Below, piece by piece: positions 1 through 12,680 of a stretch of DNA of 64,000 nucleotides. A program made the position numbers and the translations under genes. The stretch lies in NCBI GenBank assembly GCA_031213475.1, contig JARUPZ010000034.1, forward strand, positions 5,463,680-5,527,679. Direction: 5' to 3'. Numbering within the stretch: the stretch's first letter is position 1; every line of letters starts with the position of its first letter. The notes beneath the pieces were generated by a model. That model saw nothing but the letters and a program-made list of their open reading frames with translations, searched no databases and had not been told where the DNA came from. This DNA is from Nereocystis luetkeana (taxonomy: Eukaryota > Sar > Phaeophyceae > Laminariales > Laminariaceae).

Positions 1-960
1 TCTTAACCGGATTAGGGGATCCCCACCCTGTGTGTATTGTGTGTGCACCCAACATGTACGAATCGTATGTGATATGGCGTCTTTATTCTGTTTCTTCTTT
101 TGAAATTATCGTCATCATCATGGGGATTCCCTAACATCTTTTGGGTGATATTCCAATGTAATTTTGGGTGATATTCAAATGTCACATGATGATATTGGAA
201 AATCACCGAACACGCTTTGGGTATCCTTGACCGGATGAGGGAATCCCCACCATGTGTGTATTGTGTGTGCACCCGACATGTACGAGTCGTAAGTGATATA
301 GCGTCTCTATTCAGTTACTTCTTTCGAAGTTATCATCATTGGGGGACCCCTATCCCCATTTGGGTGATATTCCAATATCACATGATGATATAGAAAAACC
401 ACGGAACACGCTTAGGGGATCCTCAGCAGGCTTAGGGGATCCTTAACCGGATTAGGGGATCCCCACCATTGTTTGTGGTTTTGTGTGTGCACCCAACATG
501 TACGAATCGTATGTGACATCGCGTCTCTATTCAGTTTCTTCTTTCGAGATTATCGTCATCATTGGGGGATCCCCTCACACCATTTGGTTGATATTCCAAT
601 ATCACATTGGTGGGAATGATATTGGAATATCACAAAATTGTGTTGGGGGGTCCTCCAATGATGACGACAACTTCGAAAGAAGAAACTGAATAGAGACGCT
701 ATATCACCTACGATTCGTACATGTTGGGTGCACACGCAACACAAACGTGGTGGGGATCCCCTAATCCGGTTAAGGATCCCCTAAGCCTGTTCGGTGATTT
801 TCCAAACCAGTTCATTGTGAGATATTGGAATATCACCGAAACGGTGTTAGGGGGTCCCCCAATGATGACGATAAGTTCGAAAGAAGAAACTGAATAGAGG
901 CGCTATATCGCATGCGAATCCCCTGTTTGTCGGTTGCACATACAATACACACATGGTGGC
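1..960. repeat. Cluster of interspersed inverted repeats
   Basis: A block of about 130 bp occurs three times in + orientation (starting near 1, 225 and 437) and twice inverted (about 640-780 and 845-960). Each copy has an outer GGATTAGGGGATCCCC-type end, a GTGTGTGCACCCAACATGTA core, and an inner end with TTCTTTCGAAGTTATC next to ATCATTGGGGGA. Between copies are short stretches with GATATTCCAATATCAC palindromes. The arrangement suggests terminal inverted repeats of a DNA transposon or foldback element inserted repeatedly into itself. The short reading frames here are made of the repeat and do not look coding. Confidence 0.7.
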
Positions 961-1205
961 GGCCACCCTAAGGCTGATGGGGATCCCCTAAGGTCAGACG
1001 GGGTACCCCAAGGTGAGTAGGGGCCCCCTATGGCGAGATGGGATCCCCTAAGGCGAGGTGGGATCTCTTAAAAGGCGAGATGGGATCCCCTAAGGCGAGA
1101 TGGGATCCCCTAAGGTTAGTAGGGATCCCCTAGGGGGAGAGGGGATCCCCTAAGATATGAAGGGGTCTCCTAAGGCAGAAGGGATCCCCTATCTAGGGGG
1201 ATCCC
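961..1205. repeat. GGATCCCCTAAGG minisatellite
   Basis: About a dozen degenerate tandem units of roughly 20 bp, core GGCGAGATGGGATCCCCTAA. The units keep the palindromic GGGATCCC centre. The array abuts the inverted-repeat cluster, whose own ends carry the same AGGGGATCCCC motif, so it probably grew from a transposon end. Confidence 0.75.
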
Positions 1206-1556
1206 CTAACTCGCAACAGGGAGTCATTCGCTTGGGCAGATACAGGTGGTGCAGGCGACACACGTTCCTAGATGATATTTCGAGTGGTTAGCACAGTGCG
1301 TTGCCGTGTCAGTACACGTAATGAGTTTCGGGGATAGTTGGGTGCAGGTCCAAGGTGAAAACAGTGCTTTTGCCTATGCCTTGTTTTCCCTCTTCACCTT
1401 GCAGTAGTCACGCTTGAGCAAAGGTAGCAGTTCTACCGCTGGCAGGTTACCATGCCACGTATCATGCGGGGACGTTGATGCTTCCTGGTATTTGTCTTTG
1501 CCCTGAATCTGTATACATCGTCCTCGACGAGTAGACTACACGCACTTTTAATACAG
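1206..1556. other. Non-coding stretch
   Basis: No coding region, repeat pair or RNA gene recognised between the minisatellite and the first LTR-like block. Confidence 0.4.
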
Positions 1557-2080
1557 AAGGGTACAGGTCTGAGGCTCTAAAAAGGACCCACGCTGTTTAG
1601 ATCTCTGGAGCCGGCTCACCTGTCGTTCGAGAGTTCGGGAAGTCTCGTGCCGGGAGGATCGGGTCACGCAGAAAGTAAATCGACGCAAGGCGGTAGTTGC
1701 AAGCAGCCGGAGCAAACAATCATCGAAGCACCAGACACGATAACGGGCACGACGGGCAAGGGCCCAAGGGACTGGGGGTTGATACGACAGGTATCGCATA
1801 TCACTTGGCTTTGGCTGTCGTCGGGTCGCTTGATAGCTCTGAGTCCGGAATCTCGCTTGCTGTTTACCCGAGACCGAAGGCGTTCCCACACCGAAGGTCC
1901 TCCACGGCTATATAAGCTGCGACCGAAGGAGCTAAGCATAGCTTACCAACATTCAAATAGACCCGACGCATGACACTGACCAGAACAGTTGTCCCGCGCC
2001 GTATCTTCCTAATCAAAGCGCTGGTCATGACAGTCGTGACGCTTTGAACGATTCACTCTGGCGCCCCTCACTGCAACACC
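1557..2080 (+). repeat. LTR-like direct repeat, copy 1
   Basis: Aligns over its whole length with 6071-6625 in the same orientation, with many substitutions and small indels. Shared landmarks include GGGTCACGCAGAAAGTAAATCGA, split here for length as GGGTCACGCAG and AAAGTAAATCGA, then GACTGGGGGTTGATAC, CTGTTTACCCGAGA and CATTCAAATAGAC. A TATATAA box at 1909-1915 in GGCTATATAAGCTGCG would fit an LTR promoter. No clean TG...CA ends or target-site duplication could be fixed. The overlapping reading frames are not credible genes because the second copy does not conserve them. Confidence 0.5.
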
Positions 2081-4282
2081 CCCCCTTCCCAACGCATAAG
2101 CATCGTTGGCACAAAGAGGGAACCCCGGGACTAGTCCGACGACAACAGGTGCGTCTTCCTCCTCGGTCCCCCGTCGTCGGCCCGGCGTGTGTAACACGCC
2201 CCCGGCCAATAATACTCGGCTCAGGGTGGGCCTTCCTGCTGTCAGGGGCGCGTTTGGTCTTCAGCACCCCCGTCACTGCAACACCCCCCCAGCCCGGCGC
2301 ATTTGAGCGTCAGTTCCAAGCGTGCATTACGATGATCAACTGATCCTCCTTTCCTCCTCGGCTCCCCGCCGCTGTATCATCCCCCCAGCCCGGCGCGTGT
2401 CAGCGTCGATGCCAAGCGGGTCTTGCGTCGCTTCACCGATCTTCCGTTCCTTCTCAGCACCCCCGTCATTGCAACAACCCCAGCCCGGTGTTAACCAATC
2501 CTCCTTTCCCCCTCGACTCCCCGCCGCCGTATCACCCCGACAGCCCGGCTCATGTGAGCGTCGGTGCCTAGCAGGCACCACGATCATGGACCGCTGCAGC
2601 GCGCGTGCCCTCCCCGCCCGCCCCTCGCCGTCGGTGTGATGTTGCAGCGCCCCACCTTTGCACGGAGTTGACCTTGGACGGTGTTGAGAAGAGCGGTATT
2701 CATGGCACTCGTCTGTTCTTCAGTCTCCCTGCTTCGTATATCGCCGTCGACCCGATGTTGCTGTGCCCCTCGTTTTCTCGGAGCTACCCTTGGACGGTGG
2801 TAAAAAGAGCGGCGGTCCTGACCCTTGTCCGGACATTTTTTAGCCTCCCTTCTCCGTCCATCGGCCGGTGCTTCAGGGCTCCTTCTTCACGCGGTGCTGA
2901 TCTTGGACGGTGGTGAGAAGAGCCTTGTACATCCTTCACGACTTGCAGCCGCCAGCGACGCATCTATGTAACACATTCGGAACCTTTACTTACCTGTGAA
3001 AACTTTTCTTTTCTTCGTGGGTCACCTGCATCTATCTGAGTTAGGGAGCCCTTCTCGAAGGCGGCCATCTACACATTGATAAAAATCTACCTGGAACATG
3101 TTATTCCCTTTTGGCCAGACGCAAGTTCTACTACAAGCTACCATCGTCCTACCACGCAGCCTCACCTTTGACTGAGACTACAGAGAGTTCAGCCAGTCCT
3201 TCTTCGTATGGCTATACGTGGCCACACTGCCCTCAAAATGCGGTGAGTGCCCCCTTTGCCCCTCTCTATTTATCAGCGCGCTTGACTGCGTCAAAACTGT
3301 CGTAGTGTTTCACCGATTGATATTCAAAGACACTTGCACACTATACTGTGTCGATATTGCAACAATTCACGTACCTTCTCCAGATGTTTCATTTCGCGCA
3401 CTGGACTGTTTCGATACTGCCACAAATTCACTTACCTTCACCATGCGTTTTACGCTGTACCTTCATCAAAAACCTTTCTGTGCTAGTCAGTCGTGCATCT
3501 GCCTCTCTGAAGTTTGTCGAGATATCTCTAGTCTCTTCGTGCGGGCATCTTATTTTGATATGTTATATGCCATTCGTTCTGGCGATGATCTCAAACTTCC
3601 CTGCATTGACAGTGGATATACCCCAATTAATGTGTAGATGGATTTTGTTCTTCGATTTACCACGGGCTGTAAGAAGTTCAGAATGATTCCTCCTTCCAGT
3701 TTGGCCTCCTACTATGGGATCGAGATCTATTTCGTTTACTTCGCGTGCTTCAACTCACCGGCACTACCCAAGGTTACTATATGATTCCGAGCGAGCAAGT
3801 CGTTTGAAGGTAGTGAAGTTTACGCCACCCCCCCCAGCACGAACACTATTCACGCGTGCGGCTCTTTTGTGCCAAAAGCAATCATGAGTCCTAAAGCCGA
3901 TTTTGGTGGAAGTAGTAGTAGGAAGGTTTTGGCAAACACCTCCCCAGCACGGGAACTATCTACTTGTATTCCTAATACACATCTAGAATTGTTTGTTCAA
4001 CCGTTGGTTGGCCCCCACACTTAAACCGACAGATAGCAAGGGGTCCTGTCAGGTTGCGTACATCACGCCAATGTTCGCTACGTTCCGTCTCGATTGAGGG
4101 GTTTGCAAATGTCTAGCTGCGTGTACGTGGTGGGGCTACTTGCACATGGACTCCTTCCTTCGTACATGTGGGTATTTACACCTTGCCTGGTTAGTATACG
4201 CTTCGGATGCACGCTTTCTTTTCACCTCCCATGCGCCCGACAATGCGCCATAGTTTATGCGGAACAAGCACAGTTCCGTCTA
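2081..4282. other. Gene-free internal region with degenerate tandem repeats
   Basis: 2070-2590 contains degenerate units with CACTGCAACACCCCCC and AGCCCGGCGCGTGTGAGCGTC motifs spaced roughly 60-100 bp apart. The rest is pyrimidine-rich on the + strand. No gag, protease, integrase or reverse transcriptase similarity was seen. If the flanking blocks are LTRs, this is the interior of a non-autonomous element. Confidence 0.4.
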
Positions 4283-4387
4283 ATACGGGGGATCATAGTT
4301 AACAGGACCTATGGTACACAAAAAAAACTATATGTTTAGCCATTTTTACTAACAATATTTGGTCCTGTTAACTATGGCCCCCCGTAA
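4283..4387 (+). mobile_element. MITE-A copy 1 (105 bp)
   Basis: First of at least 13 copies of a short non-autonomous DNA transposon. The ends are TTACGGGGGACCATAG / CTATGGTCCCCCGTAA, extended inward by TTAATAGGACC / GGTCCTATTAA. The core carries TTTAACCATTTTTACTAACA. Copies are flanked by TA, which points to a Tc1/mariner-type target-site duplication. No coding capacity. This copy starts ATACGGGG and is flanked by TA on both sides. Confidence 0.85.
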
Positions 4388-6070
4388 TAGTGTCTTCTAC
4401 AAAATATATCGATCTTGAATCCCTTCGACGTCGGGTAACCATACAGTGTTCCTTCGTGCGCGCATGCTGGTTGTTCATCCTATCGAGTCTTATGTAAGCC
4501 CTTCGTTGTAATGTATGTACGACACACACACATATATATACAGTTGTTTACATCCCATTTGCTATCTTCGCGCTTCTTTCTCTATCCTTCCTACGAGTAC
4601 GTTTTAACAGTCGCAACTTAGATCCGGGGTCAGATCACACGCTCGTTTCTCCCCTCCCATCAGGTTCATCCCGAGCACACCCTAAACGTTGTACATAGTA
4701 TATACATACATAAATACACCCTCCAGATATGTGTACTACAATCACAAAACATATATACTGCGAGCCACGACTCCTATACATGCTGGTGGTGTGGTGAACG
4801 AACAATTTAAAGCCCCTGTGGGGACATAAAATAAAATAAAACCTGCAGGTTCAGTCTGCGTCCCTGTTTTGTTTTTTCAAAGCACATGCACTCTTAATAG
4901 TATACCGCACTACAGCTAGTCAGGTCTTTCTTTATCACCACATCAGCACGAAGAAAACATATATCCCAAGATTATGCTACACACGCTATCTGCCTGGTTG
5001 CCTGGTATTGATGAGGCTGGACTGCATAGCATCTATCATAGAGCCCAAACCCTCCAGACACAGCAAGCCACACCTCCCAATCTTGTGTACAAGCCCACCG
5101 TTCCATCCAGGTGGAATTGTCTCACCCCCACCCGTGCCTCACCAGGGCTTGCGTACCCGTTCTCCATCTGCTCCGGTTTTCCTTTCCCTTTCATTTTATG
5201 TTTGTCTTTTAGTCCTTCCAGTGTTGTACCTCGAACTCGGGCACAACGCTCGGTTGGTATCCAACACAGACAACGATGCAACCGGATACATCGAAGAGGG
5301 TTAAACGTGCATAATATTTTCCTTTGGGTGTGCTTATAGTCGTTCCGTCGATGTCGGTGTCTTATTACAGATGCACATTATGTGTGCGGCGATTGGTGTA
5401 CTACTACCTGCTGTGGTCTAATCCTCGCAGGAAGAATACTTGCTACCAAAATGTGTGTGGTTTTCTTGAAGTTTCCATGTTTGTCTGCCTACAATGCACA
5501 ATGTTGTCGAGAGGTTCTTCGTTCGGGTTATGCACGCCCATGCAGCGTAGACTCAACATCGTTAGTTACCGGTACAATCTAACCGGGCAAACGGTAAACG
5601 AGAGTGTGCATGTAAGAGTGCGTAAGGCACCTTTGGTTTGTATCGACACTTGTCGTTGGCATTTAGCTTTGAACACAAAATGTGGCCAATAGCATGCAGT
5701 CATTTTTAAACGAACGTGTGTGCAGTCATGAACAACGAGCGGACAGACGAGCACGCGAAACAGGCAGGCGAAGCACAACAAGCGAATATGCCTGCATGCA
5801 TTGGCCAGGCGCCTATCTTCAAAGCGATACGAAACAAACAGGCGGAGCACCATCGGCAGCGTGCATACATAACAACATTGCAAGCATGACCAAAATACCA
5901 AGGCTGAAAAAAACTGAAAATATGAGGATGTATACATGTGTACGATAAAATAGTATGCAAGATCGAATGTGAGACGCTACAGAAGCACGATGATACTATT
6001 TCACATATTTTCCCACACTCCGATCTCCTGCAATGCACTTAGATCTCCCCGGGTTCCCCATGACACAAGC
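4388..6070. other. Gene-free stretch
   Basis: Low-complexity AT-rich DNA with short TATATA runs near 4530 and 4690-4760. No supported gene; all reading frames are short and lack recognisable domains. Confidence 0.4.
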
Positions 6071-6625
6071 AGGGTGCAACTCTCAGACCCAAAAAAGGAC
6101 CCGCGCTCGTTAGATTTCTGAGGCCGGTTCACCTGTTGTTTGAGAGTCCGAGACGGGCTCTTGTTCAGGGGGTATTGGGTCACGCAGAAAGTAAATCGAT
6201 GCTAGGCGATAGGTGCGAGAAGCCAGAGTAAACATTCGTCGAAGCACCGGGCACGACAAAGGGCACGACGGGCAAGGGAGGGCCCGAGGGACTGGGGGTT
6301 GATACAAAAGGTATCGCACATCATTTTACTTTGCCTTTCGTTGTGTCACTTGGTAGCTCTAAGCAAACACTGGGTCTTCCCGGACCCTCGTTACTGACTG
6401 TTTACCCGAGATAAAAAGGCGTTTCCACACCGGGGGTCCAACTTGCCCCTATAAGTTGCGATGGAAAGAGCTTGTCGAAGCTTATCCTCCACCCATTCAA
6501 ATAGACATGACCCGTGACACTGATCAGAACAGTTGTCTTGGGGCTGTAGTATCCTGTTCATAGCGTTGATCACGGCAGTCGCGACGCTTTGAACCATTCA
6601 CCCTAGCGCCCCCCGTTGTAACACG
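6071..6625 (+). repeat. LTR-like direct repeat, copy 2
   Basis: Second copy of the block at 1557-2080. The TATA position reads CCTATAAGTTGCG here. The 3' edge is followed by TAGCGCCCCCCGTTG (copy 1: TGGCGCCCCTCACTG), which resembles the first eight bases of a tRNA-Lys type primer-binding site. The similarity is too short to rely on. Confidence 0.5.
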
Positions 6626-7491
6626 TTTAACAGCCCCCAACAGATGAAGACACAGAACACCAATCTCCGGTGTGTGCATGTAAGCACGGTAGAGTAACGC
6701 CTCGTTTAGTGTGTATATCGTGCCCTCTTTTTATCCCGACGTCTCTGGTCCCTTGCTTGAGTGTTTATGGAGTAGTATTTAGCGAGGGCCCTGAAATACA
6801 AGGTTGCCAATAGAGGGAATCGCTGTGTTGAGAGTATGGCATCCCGATGGAAGCTGGGGTTGCTCCACGCCACTCCCTCGGGTCTAGGGTAGTAGTCCAT
6901 ACAGGTACAACCGCCTTGCCAGCCGAGACGGCCGCTCATTGATGGGCGTAGCGGTGTATGCTTCAGACGTTCACGATGGCTATACTGTGTGATAACGTTG
7001 ACACCGGGGACCCCTCTGCTAAACGACGGGATGACTTATGTACGGAACTCCTGTCTGGGAAACTGCCCTCCGCACTCACCCGATGCGTGTAGCATGGTAC
7101 GCAACAACACACGCTCCTCTATATACGTACAAGGGTTCATCTACAACAGGTTATGAGACCCGCGCTGACAAGTGGCATGCTTGCATTTTGGCACGATTTA
7201 CGTGCTACCCGGAGCAGGAACTTTGAACGCGGTCCAGGTGGGCGCTCACGTATTTGTTGCTGACGAGCCGAAGACGAAGAGAAACGACGATGACCCAAGA
7301 AAGACAGAGGTTGTCGGGAAGAAGCCCAGGGAGAAGCGCCTGAGCAATCGAATGTACTCTCCGGCGTTGAACAGGTATCCCTGGAGCTCCTCCCGGGGCT
7401 TCTTACCTCAAGGGCGTGGTGTACGTTTTGCATTCTAGCGACGCTACTAGACGTAAACGTTTCGTGATCGTTCACCATTAGCGCTAATCAG
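6626..7491. other. Gene-free stretch
   Basis: No domain, repeat pair or RNA recognised. It could be the 5' leader of the gag-like remnant that follows. Confidence 0.3.
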
Positions 7492-9054
7492 TTGTGGCCG
7501 CGGAAAACCGTGTTATTGCATGTGGTTGCAGCACTGTTCGCTGGAGCGAAAGCTCGCGGCTCTGGTAGGCGGCAGAACCATGCTTGGTTGACCACTAGTT
7601 CTATTTGGTCGTCGCACCCACGATGGGCTCAACACTGCGAGGTTATTGTTTTTCTCAGTTACACAGGGGGGATCACGAGCAACTATTGACAGCTTCCGAG
7701 ACTTCAAGGTGACTTTAGCAAGTTCATCGGGCAAGATGAATGGAAGATGGCGCACACTTGGCCAAGAGAAGACCGAGCACAGGTTTTTCCCCTTAGCTGC
7801 AATGCAGCTTTCGCCGGCCCGCCATGATCAGTTGTCAACGTGGGGCAAGAGAAGTCAATCCAACCAAGAGGAAGACTCGCGCATCGTTTGGTACGGCGAA
7901 TATGAAATGAAGATCGTTTTTGACAATCTACAACTGCTAGGGCAAGCCGTTCGAGGCGGTGCTCAAGTCACAATTACAAAGCGAGCCCCCGGCGACAACT
8001 ACGTTAGTTTGATCTCGCGCGAGTAAAACCATGTATTCCAAACGAGCGAAGTCACCAGGAAGACCACTCGCAAGCGTCTGTATGATCCCAGGAAACACAT
8101 CTAGCCCGGTTTAATATAAGGGCGGCTCGGGCGATCCAGAGTTATAGAGGGAGAATACACATGAGGACGAGGTCCTTGATGTGCTCATACACATGGACCG
8201 TTACGATATCGAGTGGGAGGAATGTGGGCGCTCTGGCGTTTGAAGAGGCAGATGTTGTTACGTGTTAAGTTAGTCTGCCTTCGCACTTGTTTAGTGGTAT
8301 AAACACATCAAGGAAGCCGGCCATAAAAGTCTCCGCTTGAAGCAAATGCGCTTTCCATTGTCACTCAAGAGGTGGCTCTGGCCGCGAAAACACCGGACGT
8401 TGAGAGGAGCAGCGCGGTTGCCCCCCAGCCGCGTCCCAAATCTGGCCGCGGCGTGCGCTGACGCAAGAAGATAAACACGCCGAGGTCGTCACTACGCGTA
8501 GCAACTGTGAGAGCAACTACTAGACCAAGGCGGGAATTGCTCAAAGGGGCGGAGGACACTACGAACGTGGCAGAGGCAGGGGTATCGTGCGGAGAGTGCG
8601 AAAAAAGTGGGCACTTTGGCCGGGACCGCCGAAGCACGGGTGGGCAAGCCCCCTCCCCTGCCCATTGTGCGCGCAGAGAAGTCTCTGTGGAGACATCGGA
8701 CCCTGTAGTTTACTTAAACCTCGTAAGGTGTCGACAACGTCTCAAATCGCAACGTCTAAGTGTGTGTTACCCTGTCGAATGTCTCCACAAGGATTGGACT
8801 ACGATAACTGTGTGCAAGGGGAGAGTGCCCCGGTCACCTGCGAAGGGGACAGCCTCGAGTGCACCGTCCGCGAAAGGCTCAGGCGCAGCAAGTATGTTCC
8901 GTATGCAACCAGGTGAAGTCGGGGTGTTCAGGGCATCACCTGACTGTGTTAGAAGAGTGGGTGATCTCTCGTTTTGGCCTTCTTCCGCTCATCATGTGGT
9001 CGTTCGTGGTCCAGCAGAGTGAAATCGAAATAAAGTTCAAGCTGGAACTGAACT
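7492..9054 (+). pseudogene. Decayed retroelement gag-like region with zinc knuckle
   Basis: Several short open stretches in different frames (7646-8026, 8507-9022, 8859-9056) carry a retroviral-type zinc knuckle: CGECEKSGHFGRDR at about 8590-8630, i.e. C-x2-C-x4-H-x4-C with the last Cys replaced by Arg. A second Cys/His cluster, CSVCNQVKSGCSGHH, lies in another frame near 8890-8940. The frames are broken by stops and shifts, so this is a dead copy. I cannot tell Ty1/copia from Ty3 on this evidence, and no protease or polymerase is recognised downstream. Confidence 0.45.
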
Positions 9055-10214
9055 AACTGTTGATATTTCAGACTCTACTGCGGAGCGCAGACTGCCGATT
9101 TGTTTTGTTCTCCTCGAAGACCCAACCTTTCGACACAACGGTAGTTGTCAGCCGGAGAGCCCCGTGGGCGGAGTGTTAGACGGACCGGAGTCTGGAAAGG
9201 ACGTACACGCTATTCCTACAAGCATCTCCCCCTACAGCTTGTGTTTGAGCATGTTGCCCTGACGCCTGCTGCGATAGGGGTAGACGTTCTGGCCCACTTT
9301 TCTTCCTGATTGTAGATGCTCCTCAGCTGAGGATCTACCCCATCCCGGCGGACGCCCATTTGTATTTTTCGGTAATATTCGTGTTGAACCTAACATGGGG
9401 GTTATTCTGCACTAAGCGTGAAAACAAGTTTTTTTTGTAGGGTATAGAGCTCCCCATCAAGTGAAGAGCCTCAGAAGTCAAAAGGAGGGGCTAACCTTAC
9501 CATAGCATGCACGAGGCACCCAAACGCCCTCGATGTAGAAATTTGGAACATCTCGGTTGAAGTTACCCATCACGTGTAGCGGTATGAACTTCCCCGAGGA
9601 TCTGCTCGTTGATTCAAGTCGAGCATCTTTCTTCTATACGGTACCAAGCATGGGCTAACTACTCCCAACCTTTGCCTCCCGCGGACAGCTGGATTCGTTT
9701 CTTCAGGTATCAACCGCGGTGCTGACCCCTGCTCATCGTTCATGGCTATATACAAGAAACATACCAGGTACAACTCCATACAAAAAACATACTACAGCTT
9801 GCCAACCAAGCGCATCCTTTAGAAATACAAAAAAAATGATCGCAAAGCGGCACCAGGTATTCTGCTGGCGAGGAGTTGGCACACACATACAACTGTAACG
9901 TATCATTTACCAGTTATACGCCCCCCCCCCCGATGAGATCGAGTACATCTCTCCTATCGAGTACACCCCCCCCCCCCCCCTCCTCTATATATTATAACAT
10001 GCCGTATAACATGCCAACGACACCGTATAACATGCCGCTCACTACGTGAGCTAGACAATCGGGGTACCGTTTATTTTGTGGCGCTCGGTCACAGCTGGCG
10101 GTCGAGGTATAGATTATCTGTGCGGAGTGAAGAACTTTCACTACGCACGACCAGAAATATCGCATCGCGTTGTGTTTACGGTAAGGCACCCACGAGGCAC
10201 TTGCATAGTACCCC
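9055..10214. other. Gene-free stretch with C-runs
   Basis: No gene. Two C-runs (9921-9931 and 9966-9980) bracket the sequence GATGAGATCGAGTACATC, the terminal part of repeat family C. ATAACATGCC occurs three times at 9995-10035. Confidence 0.4.
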
Positions 10215-10493
10215 CATTGCTGTCTCCGGAAGTGGCCACAGCGCGAAACAAATGAACTCTTTGAAGCTGTCAGCCATGTGCAAGTCTGGAAGCGCTTTTT
10301 CGTAGGATGCAGCCCACCCTTCATTCGACTCGCCGAACACTTCAACGTTGCTTCGCGCTTGGTGCACGCTATGTCTGCCTGGTCGGTGAAAACCCGACAT
10401 GTTCCGTCCCGGAATTGTAGGGATGCGAAGGTCTATGGTCGTACGACTGCGGTCATGCACGATATGAGTACCTCCGCTCCCCCCCCCCGGTTT
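10215..10493 (-). repeat. Repeat family C, copy 1
   Basis: Family C is a dispersed repeat of about 280-300 bp whose one end is a G-run (C-run on the other strand). It carries the landmarks CATGCATGGCC, GGACGGAGCATGTCGGG, TTTTCACCGACCAGGCAGAC and GTCGCATGAAGGGTG. This copy is inverted relative to 61146-61449 and nearly full length, ending in a C-run at about 10483-10492. Confidence 0.7.
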
Positions 10494-11241
10494 GGCATCC
10501 CCACGGTCATCAACAAAATAGAGTATTAGTACCCGTCTTGAAAATGTGACGAACGTATACCCCCCCAGCTCCTGTCTGGACCAGCCTTCAGCACACAAAA
10601 ATCGAAGTATCGATAAAAAAGCCAGGCCTTCCCTCGTCTAGGCATTAGTGGTCCTCCCAACTCTATCCTTAGCTTCTACGTGCCGTTCAAATGCTTCGCT
10701 TCATGGATGGAATCAACAGCCTTGCGGGCAGGACGGACTAAACGGCTAGGGCACTATGTTGGTGATAGGTAGTACGCTACAGTAGTCAGTAGCCTACCAA
10801 GTGAGGAAGCTCCCAACTAGACTTGCGTAAGAGAAATCCAAGCGGTTACCTTCCGACTATCATCATTGTCGGCCACCTTCACAGCCAGCAGCTCATGTCT
10901 CTTGTAATCGCGCAAGCGCTGCGAGTCTAGTCGCGGACACGACGGCACGCGTCGCGAACCCGAGACACGTACTAGGCGTAGCAACTGCAGGCGCTGGGAG
11001 ACACGCCAGGGCTACTGGGAGCTTAATCTGAAGGACCGCGGATCATCAGACTGGACGCCTGGCCAATGCTGCTGTGGCCGGGGCTGCTGTTTCCTCGGAA
11101 TGACCAACCAACATGAGTGAGCGAGCGAGCGACAACAGCACAAGCTACTTCTGTCCCCATAGATTGAAGAGTGAACTCCTACCATTTTCGATTACCCAAG
11201 AGAAAAACGAGTCGCCTACTGCGCGTACCACAACAACAGCA
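10494..11241. other. Gene-free stretch, possible copia LTR remnant
   Basis: 10757-10885 resembles parts of 16350-16910: TAGTAGCCTACC-type and GTCGGCCACCTTCACAGC motifs occur in the same order. The pair could be diverged LTRs flanking the copia remnant at 12681-14097. 16350-16910 has extra sequence between the two shared blocks. Confidence 0.35.
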
Positions 11242-11755
<514 letters not shown>

Positions 11756-11919
11756 TTACTGCTGCTGCTGTACACGATCACCACGAACGACTCAAGACCA
11801 AACTTGAATTACGTACGGCAACCGCGCTCAACACAACTGCTGCTGCTTCTTTCGTTGCCCCTGTTGGAGTAGTCAAAGGGCCGTTGCGCGAACGTCGCAA
11901 CGTACGGTGGATTTAAATC

Positions 11920-12340
11920 CTCAAGACCGACCTCGAGCTACCTACGACACGTTCAACATAACTCGTCCGACTGCTGTTATTGTAGTTTAGGGACTGCTAT
12001 ATGTATCCCACAACAGACTGGGACGGAAATCTCGGACGCCGAGCGACTCCGGTACGACAATGTCAACCCCACGATAGCAACTACTGCAAGGCTGTAGATT
12101 GTTGGCGGCTCTGTTTAGCGAACTTAAAAAATCGTGACGCACCACGGATTAAAAGCCTTGCACTCTGAGCAATACGATACCCACCCCACGACACCAACTA
12201 ACTGCTGAAGGTAGGGGCTCTGTTGTGCGTACCTAAAAAGCTTTACCGCGGACTGTGAATCGTAAAGCCTTGGACTCCGAGCAGTACGTTATTAACTCCG
12301 CATAACTGCTGCTGCACTGCTGTAGTGGTTTGGAGCTCTG
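11920..12340 (+). repeat. Two to three degenerate ~115 bp tandem units
   Basis: Units at about 12100-12205 and 12215-12325 share GGCTCTGTT, TAAAAA, AAAGCCTTG and CTCCGAGCA/GTACG in the same order; a partial unit follows. They lie just upstream of the copia gag remnant and may belong to its leader. Confidence 0.5.
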
Positions 12341-12680
12341 GTGTACGTATTCACACCACACGCATCAGCTCGAATTGCTGCATGTAGTTACGCTGCTGCC
12401 CGTGATCATCCGCCCCGGAAAGCGGATGACTGACGAGATTACTCTGCATCGAGTTCGCGAACTGGGCTGCTGGACGAGACATCCACTCTCAAGCCGGTGT
12501 TTTGGGCTATACGTGGACGCCGTCAAGTCAACACTGCATCAACGCATCAATATCGGCTTCTTCCAGCTGCTGTGTTAAGGAGGTCTGGTGTGCATCATGT
12601 TCGACTTCAGCTTCTTTCACCTACAGTACAAGACCGTTCTACGCTCGAGAGTTAGACTTCGAGTACGACAGGCTACCACG

